Source: an uncultured Acidimicrobiales bacterium
Lineage (GTDB): Bacteria > Actinomycetota > Acidimicrobiia > Acidimicrobiales > SHLQ01
Direction: 5' to 3'
Assembly: GCA_938002955.1 (NCBI GenBank)
Contig: CALLAA010000016.1
Span: 1-48,196, forward strand
DNA: 48,196 nucleotides
This document shows, piece after piece, positions 42,685 to 48,196 of this stretch. The translations under genes and the position numbers were made by a program. The notes under the pieces were generated by a model. The model did no database searches. It was not told the origin of the DNA and saw only the letters and a list, made by a program, of their open reading frames with translations. Position 1 is the stretch's first letter. The number at the start of each line of letters is the position of its first letter.

Positions 42685-43265
42685 TGGCTACCGCAGTAAC
42701 TTCTAACAACGTCGCAATTCCTACGCTGAAGGCCCAGTACTTCGACGAGATCCAGGCCCAACTGAAAGCAGATCTCGATCTGCCGAACGTCATGATGGTG
42801 CCTCGCCTCGAGAAGATCTCGGTCAACATGGGTGTCGGCGAAGCCGCACTCAACAAGAAGGCCCTCGACGGTGCGCTCACCGACCTTGCGATCATCACCG
42901 GCCAAAAGCCATCGGTGACCAAGGCCAAGAAGAGCATCGCAAGCTTCAAGCTTCGTGAAGGCCAGATCATCGGCGCACGCGTCACCCTCCGTGGTGATCG
43001 CATGTACGAGTTCCTCGACCGTCTCATCTCCCTGGCAACGCCACGTATTCGAGACTTCCGCGGACTCCCAACCAAGAGCTTTGACGGCCGAGGTAACTAC
43101 ACCTTTGGCGTCACCGAGCAGCTGATCTTCCCGGAGATCAACTACGACAACGTCGACGTCGTTCGCGGCATGGACATCACCATCGTTACCACCGCAACCA
43201 ACAACGAGCACGGACGTGCGCTGCTCGACGCATTTAACTTTCCGTTCCGAAAGGAAGGCCAGTAA
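42684..43265 (+). CDS. rplE: 50S ribosomal protein L5
   Basis: 193 residues from the ATG at 42684, the TAATG after rplX; an upstream in-frame ATG at 42657 lies inside rplX. Signatures are [20 protein letters not shown] and [20 protein letters not shown]. It binds 5S rRNA. Confidence 0.97.
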   Translation: MATAVTSNNVAIPTLKAQYFDEIQAQLKADLDLPNVMMVPRLEKISVNMGVGEAALNKKALDGALTDLAIITGQKPSVTKAKKSIASFKLREGQIIGARVTLRGDRMYEFLDRLISLATPRIRDFRGLPTKSFDGRGNYTFGVTEQLIFPEINYDNVDVVRGMDITIVTTATNNEHGRALLDAFNFPFRKEGQ

Positions 43266-43450
43266 TGGCAAAAAAGGCGCTCATCAACAAGCAGCAGAAG
43301 ACCCCGAAGTTCAAGGTCCGCGCCTACACCCGATGCCGCAAGTGCGGTCGTCCGCGCAGCGTGTACAAGAAGTTCGGCCTGTGCCGTATCTGCCTCCGGC
43401 AGATGGGCCACGCCGGCGAGATTCCTGGTCTCAAGAAGGCCAGCTGGTAG
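43265..43450 (+). CDS. rpsZ: 30S ribosomal protein S14, zinc-binding type Z
   Basis: 61 residues. Two CxxC knuckles (CRKCG and CRICL) mark the zinc-binding short form of S14, usual in Actinobacteria and Gram-positives. Bacteria with both forms use the Cys-less one in zinc starvation; only this one is here. Confidence 0.96.
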   Translation: MAKKALINKQQKTPKFKVRAYTRCRKCGRPRSVYKKFGLCRICLRQMGHAGEIPGLKKASW

Positions 43451-43466
43451 GGGAAGGACAAACACA

Positions 43467-43871
43467 ATGACAATGACCGACCCCATCGCAGACATGCTCA
43501 CGCGCATCCGTAACGCAAACACGGCCATGCACGACGACGTGTCCATGCCTTCAAGCAAGCTCAAGGAGACGCTCGCAGAGCTGCTCAAGAGCGAGGGCTA
43601 CATCACCAGCTACACCGTTGCTGACAACCCGACCGGTCCCGGTCGAGTCCTCAGCATCGATATGAAGTACTCACCAGAGCGCAAGCGTGTCATCTCGGGC
43701 ATCACCCGAGTGAGCAAGCCAGGCCTTCGTGTGTACCGCAAGTCCAACGAGGTGCCTCGTGTGCTCGGCGGTCTCGGCGTAGCCGTACTGTCGACCAACC
43801 GTGGACTCATGACCGATCGCGAAGCCCGTCGCCGCCGTATTGGTGGCGAGGTGCTCGCCTACGTCTGGTAG
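43467..43871 (+). CDS. rpsH: 30S ribosomal protein S8
   Basis: 134 residues. [20 protein letters not shown] and [20 protein letters not shown] are diagnostic. S8 binds 16S helix 21 and, in E. coli, represses the spc operon. Confidence 0.97.
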   Translation: MTMTDPIADMLTRIRNANTAMHDDVSMPSSKLKETLAELLKSEGYITSYTVADNPTGPGRVLSIDMKYSPERKRVISGITRVSKPGLRVYRKSNEVPRVLGGLGVAVLSTNRGLMTDREARRRRIGGEVLAYVW

Positions 43872-43878
43872 GTAGACC

Positions 43879-44418
43879 ATGTCCCGTATTGGAAACGCAC
43901 CTATCACGGTGGCGTCCGGTGTTGATGTAAGCATCAGCGGCACCGACGTAACCGCAAAGGGTTCAAAGGGCGAGCTGTCCATCACGCTCCCTGGCGAGAT
44001 CACCGCATCGATCGAAGACGGTGTCGTCACCGTTGCCCGTCCCGATGACAGCAACCAAAGCAAGGCCATGCACGGTCTGGCTCGCACACTCGTACAGAAC
44101 ATGATCATCGGCGTCAGCGAAGGCTTCACCAAGAAGCTCGAAATCGTTGGTGTTGGTTATCGTGCCGCAGCCAAGGGCAGCAACGCCCTTGAAATGCAAC
44201 TTGGCTTCAGCCACCCGGTCCACATTCAGGCACCGGACGGCATCGAGTTCGAGGTCCCACAGCAGACCGAGATCATCGTCAAGGGCATCGATAAGCAACT
44301 CGTTGGTCAGGTCGCCGCAGACATTCGCAAGTGGCGCAAGCCCGAGCCATACAAGGGCAAGGGCATCAAGTACGAAGGCGAGCGGATCATCCGCAAGGCA
44401 GGAAAGGCAGCGAAATAA
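43879..44418 (+). CDS. rplF: 50S ribosomal protein L6
   Basis: 179 residues. [20 protein letters not shown] at the start and [20 protein letters not shown] near the end are diagnostic. Overlaps rplR by one base. Confidence 0.97.
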   Translation: MSRIGNAPITVASGVDVSISGTDVTAKGSKGELSITLPGEITASIEDGVVTVARPDDSNQSKAMHGLARTLVQNMIIGVSEGFTKKLEIVGVGYRAAAKGSNALEMQLGFSHPVHIQAPDGIEFEVPQQTEIIVKGIDKQLVGQVAADIRKWRKPEPYKGKGIKYEGERIIRKAGKAAK

Positions 44419-44780
44419 TGAAGAACTATTCTGCCGAACGCCGACGTCAACGTCAGCGCCGTCACTACCGGGTCCGCAAGCAGGTCCAGGGAACTGCAAC
44501 ACGTCCACGTTTGGCCGTGTTCCGTTCGAACAAGCACATCGTTGCTCAGGTCATCGACGACTCCACCGGAGTCACCATGGCTGCAGCATCGACCGTCGAA
44601 AAGGGCTGGGACGGTCGTGGCAACACGGTCGACGCAGCAACCAAGGTCGGCGCAGCAGTAGCTGAACGAGCCAAGCAAGCTGGCGTAACCACAGTCGTGT
44701 TCGATCGCGGCGGCAACCTTTATCACGGACGAGTCGCCGCTTTGGCTGACGCAGCCCGCGAAGCAGGACTGGAGTTCTGA
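44418..44780 (+). CDS. rplR: 50S ribosomal protein L18
   Basis: 120 residues from the TAATG start at 44418. [20 protein letters not shown] and [20 protein letters not shown] are L18 signatures. It binds 5S rRNA together with L5. Confidence 0.97.
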   Translation: MKNYSAERRRQRQRRHYRVRKQVQGTATRPRLAVFRSNKHIVAQVIDDSTGVTMAAASTVEKGWDGRGNTVDAATKVGAAVAERAKQAGVTTVVFDRGGNLYHGRVAALADAAREAGLEF

Positions 44781-45412
44781 TGGCGTACGAAAACAACAAC
44801 CGCAACGATCGCGACAACAACCGTCGCGGCGGACGTGACGATCGAGAGAACGAGGGCGGTCTGCGCGACTCCCGAGTCATCAACATCAACCGTGTCGCCA
44901 AGGTCGTCAAGGGTGGTCGTCGCTTTAGCTTCACCGCTCTCGTCGTGATCGGCGATGGCAAGGGTCAGGTTGGCCTCGGCTACGGCAAGGCCAAAGAAGT
45001 ACCGCTCGCCATCCAAAAGGGCACCGAAGAGGCCAAGCGCAACTTGTTTGCGGTCCCTCTCGCAGGCACGACCATTGTCCACCCTGTCCTCGGACAGATG
45101 GGCGCTGGCAGTGTGCTGATGAAGCCCGCTGCTCCCGGTACCGGCGTTATCGCTGGTGGTGCAGCTCGCGCAATCCTTGAGGAAGCCGGCATCCAGGACG
45201 TGCTCTGCAAGTCCCTCGGTTCCCCAAATCACATCAACGTCGCTCGTGCGACCATCGCTGGTCTCCAAGACCTGAAGCGCCCCGACGAAATTGCTCGTCT
45301 CCGCGGCCTCGACGCCGAAGAGTTCGTGCCAGCGGGATTGCTCCAGGCCTACAAGGAGTCTGAGCGAGACGGAAATGACCCAGCTACTGCTGGTGTCGTC
45401 ACGGAGTCATAA
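44780..45412 (+). CDS. rpsE: 30S ribosomal protein S5
   Basis: 210 residues. A basic, Asn/Asp/Arg-rich N-terminal extension (~1-30) precedes the core: [20 protein letters not shown] and [21 protein letters not shown]5 supports decoding fidelity and helicase activity. Starts at a TGATG overlap with rplR. Confidence 0.97.
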   Translation: MAYENNNRNDRDNNRRGGRDDRENEGGLRDSRVININRVAKVVKGGRRFSFTALVVIGDGKGQVGLGYGKAKEVPLAIQKGTEEAKRNLFAVPLAGTTIVHPVLGQMGAGSVLMKPAAPGTGVIAGGAARAILEEAGIQDVLCKSLGSPNHINVARATIAGLQDLKRPDEIARLRGLDAEEFVPAGLLQAYKESERDGNDPATAGVVTES

Positions 45413-45414
45413 CC

Positions 45415-45594
45415 ATGGCCGATCTCAAGATCACTCAGGTGCGTTCAACCATTGGTTGCAAGCCGAAGCAGCGCGGCACGATCCGTGCACTCGGGCTCGG
45501 CCGTATTGGTCGCACTGTCACCCATCCCGACACCCCTTCGGTGCGCGGCATGATCCACCGGGTTCCACACCTGGTAACCGTCGAGGAGGCGTAA
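45415..45594 (+). CDS. rpmD: 50S ribosomal protein L30
   Basis: 59 residues. The sequence [20 protein letters not shown] followed by [13 protein letters not shown] is typical L30. It starts 2 bases after rpsE and shares one base with rplO (TAATG). Confidence 0.95.
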   Translation: MADLKITQVRSTIGCKPKQRGTIRALGLGRIGRTVTHPDTPSVRGMIHRVPHLVTVEEA

Positions 45595-46097
45595 TGGCCA
45601 TCAAGGTTCACGATCTCAAGCCTGCAGAGGGCTCGACCAAGAACAAGCAGCGCAAAGGCCGTGGTATCGGTGGCAAGGGCGGCAAGACCGCTGGCCGCGG
45701 TACCAAGGGTCAGCACAGCCGTGGACGCGGCAAGGTCCGCGTTGGTTTCGAAGGTGGCCAGATGCCACTTGCGAAGCGTGTTCCGAAGCTTCGCGGCTTC
45801 ACGAACCCGTTCCGCGTCGAATACCAGGGCATCAACCTCGACACCATTGCCGAGACCGGCTTGACCGACGTCTCGCCGGAGACCCTCCTCGAGAAGGGTC
45901 TCGTTGGCAAGAACAGCCTCGTCAAGATCCTCGGCCGCGGCGAAGCAGGCAAGGGCCTCACCGTGAAGGCACACGCGTTCTCCAAGAGCGCCGAGGAAGC
46001 CATCACCGCAGCTGGTGGAACCATCGAAATTCTGCCAAAGCCATGGGGCGACTCACCTCGTCCGCCGGCCAAGGGCAACCAGCACACAAACCGTTAG
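45594..46097 (+). CDS. rplO: 50S ribosomal protein L15
   Basis: 167 residues from the ATG at 45594. The Gly-rich N-terminal arm is clear: [20 protein letters not shown], then [20 protein letters not shown]. Last ribosomal gene before a hairpin and secY. Confidence 0.97.
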   Translation: MAIKVHDLKPAEGSTKNKQRKGRGIGGKGGKTAGRGTKGQHSRGRGKVRVGFEGGQMPLAKRVPKLRGFTNPFRVEYQGINLDTIAETGLTDVSPETLLEKGLVGKNSLVKILGRGEAGKGLTVKAHAFSKSAEEAITAAGGTIEILPKPWGDSPRPPAKGNQHTNR

Positions 46098-46103
46098 TCG
46101 TTT

Positions 46104-46156
46104 CGAGCCTTACCCATTGTTCACATGGCCCGCGGGTCGAACAATGGGGAGGCTCG
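46104..46156. terminator. strong hairpin between rplO and secY
   Basis: CGAGCC (46104-46109) pairs with GGCTCG (46151-46156), and inside it CCCATTGTTC (46113-46122) pairs perfectly with GAACAATGGG (46139-46148). The 16-nt loop itself contains CCCGCGGG. No U-run follows. It starts 6 bp after the rplO stop, so it may be a partial terminator, an RNA processing site or a protein-binding leader for secY. An AT-rich stretch (TTGCATAACTAAT) follows and may hold a promoter. Confidence 0.75.
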
Positions 46157-46193
46157 GCTAACGTTGCATAACTAATTCATCGAGAGGGATGAC

Positions 46194-47537
46194 GTGCTTT
46201 CACGTATCGCAAACATGTTCCGGGTACCGGATCTGCGCAACAAGATCCTGTTCACCTTGTTCACCTTGGCGCTCTACCGCCTCGGTTCGTTTATTCCGGC
46301 TCCCGGAATCGACACGCTCGCTGTCCAGCAGCTGCGTGAGAACAGCAACCAGCAGGGCGGCATCCTCGCCTACGTACAGCTGTTCTCCGGCGGTGGCCTG
46401 ACCACCTTTGCCATCTTTGCTCTCGGTGTTCTGCCGTACATCACCGCATCGATCATCATGCAGGTGCTCGGTGTCGTGGTCCCACGTATCGAGCAGTGGC
46501 AGCAGCAAGGTGCTGTTGGCCAGCGCAAGATCACCCAGTGGACCCGTTACCTCACGATCGCTATCGCCGTGATCCAGAGCACATCGTTCTCGTTCTTGTT
46601 CAACCGCTCCGACGGCCTCGGCGGCGGCTTCGTGCTGCTCCCCAAGTTCAACGTCTGGACCGTGCTTCTCGTCGTTCTCACCCTCACCGCCGGTACTGCA
46701 CTCGTGATGTGGATGGGCGAGCTCATCACCCAAAAGGGCATCGGCAACGGCATGTCGCTGATCATCTTTGCCTCGATCGTGAGCCAGTTTCCCGCACAGT
46801 TCAGCGCTCTTTGGACCAACCAGGGCCTGCTCGCCATCATCACCTTTGCCGTGATCCTGCTCATCTCGCTCGTCGGCATCGTGTTCGTTGAGAACGGTCA
46901 GCGCCGCATCCCGGTCAACTTCGCAAAGCGCGTCGTTGGACGCAAGATGTACGGCGGACAGAGCACCTACATTCCGCTCAAGGTCAACCAGTCCGGCGTT
47001 ATCCCGATCATCTTTGCAAGCTCGGTTCTGTACTTGCCGAACCTGATCGCTGTAGCGCTTCCAGACACCGGTTGGGGCAACGGCATTCGCAACTTTGTGA
47101 ACGACAACCTCGTCGATCCAAACGCACTGCTCTACCTGATCGTCTTTGGCTTCATGATTGTTGGCTTCGCCTACTTCTACACGGCGATCACTTTCGATCC
47201 GGCCAAGCAGGCCGACACCATCCGCAAGCAGGGTGGCTTCATTCCCGGTATCCGCCCAGGTCCCCAGACCGAGCAGTACTTGGCCCGAATTCTTACCCGC
47301 ATCACGCTGCCCGGAGCGCTCTTTATCGCTGCGGTAGCACTGCTACCGAATTTGATCATGCGTGCCCTTGGCTTTAACCTGACCGATACCCACAGCGGCG
47401 GTTTGGGCGCAGCAGGATTTGGTTTCATCGGTATTTCTATTCTCATCGCCGTAGGCGTTGCGCTCGAGACGATGAAGCAGATTGATAGCCAGCTCATGAT
47501 GCGTAACTACGAGGGATTCCTCGGTAAGAAGAAGTAG
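46194..47537 (+). CDS. secY: preprotein translocase subunit SecY
   Basis: 447 residues from a GTG at 46194 with GAGAGGG upstream. It has ten hydrophobic segments. Signatures include RLGSFIPAPGID, GVLPYITASIIMQVLGVVVP, the cytoplasmic loop after GMSLIIFASIV and the C-terminal KQIDSQLMMRNYEGFLGKKK. SecY forms the protein export channel with SecE and SecG, and would export the large surface proteins and toxin upstream. The preceding hairpin suggests partly independent expression. Confidence 0.97.
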   Translation: MLSRIANMFRVPDLRNKILFTLFTLALYRLGSFIPAPGIDTLAVQQLRENSNQQGGILAYVQLFSGGGLTTFAIFALGVLPYITASIIMQVLGVVVPRIEQWQQQGAVGQRKITQWTRYLTIAIAVIQSTSFSFLFNRSDGLGGGFVLLPKFNVWTVLLVVLTLTAGTALVMWMGELITQKGIGNGMSLIIFASIVSQFPAQFSALWTNQGLLAIITFAVILLISLVGIVFVENGQRRIPVNFAKRVVGRKMYGGQSTYIPLKVNQSGVIPIIFASSVLYLPNLIAVALPDTGWGNGIRNFVNDNLVDPNALLYLIVFGFMIVGFAYFYTAITFDPAKQADTIRKQGGFIPGIRPGPQTEQYLARILTRITLPGALFIAAVALLPNLIMRALGFNLTDTHSGGLGAAGFGFIGISILIAVGVALETMKQIDSQLMMRNYEGFLGKKK

Positions 47538-47546
47538 AGGTCGGCC

Positions 47547-48107
47547 ATGGCGCCACGAGTAATTGTTCTTGGTCGTCAAGGTGCGGGCAAGGGCACACAG
47601 TGCGCTCGTCTTGTCGCGGAACACGGCATTATCCATGTCTCGACCGGTGACATGCTCCGCGCTGCGGTTGCCGCCGGTACCGAACTTGGCCAGCAGGCCG
47701 AGGCCATCATGAACTCCGGTGGCCTCGTATCCGACGAGATCATGAACGGCATCGTCGCCGAGCGTTTGGCCGAAGCCGACATCATGGAGAACGGCGTTCT
47801 TCTCGACGGCTTTCCTCGTACGACCGGCCAGGCCGAAACCCTCGAGCAGATCCTCGCCGATCAAGGTGTCGAGCTCACCGCGACCATCAACATCGATGTG
47901 CCGCTCGAGGAGGTCACTTCTCGGATGATGGCCCGCGGCCGCGAAGACGACACCGCCGAAGCGATCGCGACCCGGTTGCAGAACTACGAAGACTCAACAG
48001 CACCGCTGCTCGACTTTTACGCGAAGCGCAACAAGCTCGTTGTTGTCAACGGCCTCGGCGAAGAGGACGAAGTCTTCGCCCGAGTCCAAGGCGCCCTCGC
48101 GCTGTAG
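47547..48107 (+). CDS. adk: adenylate kinase, short-lid form
   Basis: 186 residues. The P-loop reads LGRQGAGKGTQC; the more usual form is GPPGxGKGTQ, so the two residues before GAGKGT are RQ. STGDMLR and LLDGFPRT are the AMP-binding and family signatures. The lid is short (ARGREDDTAEAIATRLQNYE), without the Zn-finger insertion of long-form enzymes. It catalyses ATP + AMP to 2 ADP. It follows secY by 9 bp, as in most bacteria. Confidence 0.95.
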   Translation: MAPRVIVLGRQGAGKGTQCARLVAEHGIIHVSTGDMLRAAVAAGTELGQQAEAIMNSGGLVSDEIMNGIVAERLAEADIMENGVLLDGFPRTTGQAETLEQILADQGVELTATINIDVPLEEVTSRMMARGREDDTAEAIATRLQNYEDSTAPLLDFYAKRNKLVVVNGLGEEDEVFARVQGALAL

Positions 48108-48112
48108 CTCGT

Positions 48113-48196
48113 TCAGGCGCTAGCGGCGCTCGCGAACGCGAGCACCATGATGCCGATGAAGACCAGGAAGCCGAGCGCGAGAAGAAGCGTTCCGAT
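48113..48196 (-). CDS. C-terminus of a small membrane protein (continues past the window)
   Basis: The last 27 codons are visible on the minus strand, ending at TGA (48113-48115). They encode one hydrophobic stretch, IGTLLLALGFLVFIGIMVLA, followed by FASAASA. It is convergent with adk (5 bp between stops). The protein cannot be identified from this end. Confidence 0.5.
   Translation of the reverse strand: MGTLLLALGFLVFIGIMVLAFASAASA

Overview
The window is high-GC bacterial chromosome, most likely from an actinobacterium of the Acidimicrobiia (Ilumatobacter-like). This is inferred from the gene style, a zinc-ribbon (type Z) S14, an L22 fused to a C-terminal sunset-like domain, a short-lid adenylate kinase, a DUF222/HNH gene behind an actinobacterial LexA-type box, and dense GTG/TTG starts. 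No 16S gene or other decisive marker is present.

Region 1 (1-8.6 kb) is metabolic and transport DNA. It starts with the N-terminus of an SdrD-B-type surface protein, a GGCT-fold protein, a GntR/FCD regulator and two small genes. A cluster resembling E. coli ynjBCDEF follows: a YnjB-like binding lipoprotein, two ABC permeases and a YnjF-like CDP-alcohol phosphatidyltransferase. With it are a MerA/Lpd-like flavoprotein disulfide oxidoreductase and a TVP38/TMEM64 membrane protein. No ABC ATPase gene is visible.

Region 2 (8.7-20.9 kb) is rich in exported proteins: a 1367-residue fibronectin-III/coiled-coil/acidic protein, a VWD plus triple LamG protein, and a 349-residue exported protein translationally coupled to the next gene. 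A nitronate monooxygenase-like gene and three uncharacterised genes lie between them.

Region 3 (20.9-33.2 kb) is the most interesting part: a polymorphic toxin locus. A 2463-residue exported protein carries RTX-like repeats, thrombospondin-3 repeats, a VWA domain, a hydrophobic pre-toxin segment, an autoprocessing Hint domain and a variable toxin tip. Its 4-nt-overlapping downstream gene is the presumed immunity gene. Behind it stand three further tip/immunity modules packed end to end: a nucleotidyltransferase-like tip with its partner, a Hint-fragment/nuclease-like tip with a leucine-rich-repeat partner, and a frameshifted tip with an amber-interrupted partner. A DEDDh exonuclease on the other strand sits among them. 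The array ends in a 246-bp direct repeat of the toxin's own pre-Hint region (6 mismatches by eye), so the array is bracketed by recombination substrates.

Region 4 (33.3-36.2 kb) holds a hipBA toxin-antitoxin pair with a 19-bp palindromic operator, and a DUF222/HNH endonuclease gene behind a LexA-type box.

Region 5 (36.6-48.2 kb) is the S10-spc ribosomal operon in canonical order: rplC-rplD-rplW-rplB-rpsS-rplV-rpsC-rplP-rpmC-rpsQ-rplN-rplX-rplE-rpsZ-rpsH-rplF-rplR-rpsE-rpmD-rplO, then a hairpin, secY and adk. rpsJ, normally first, is not next to rplC. Many junctions are TAATG/TGATG overlaps, implying translational coupling. The window ends in the C-terminus of a small membrane protein on the minus strand.
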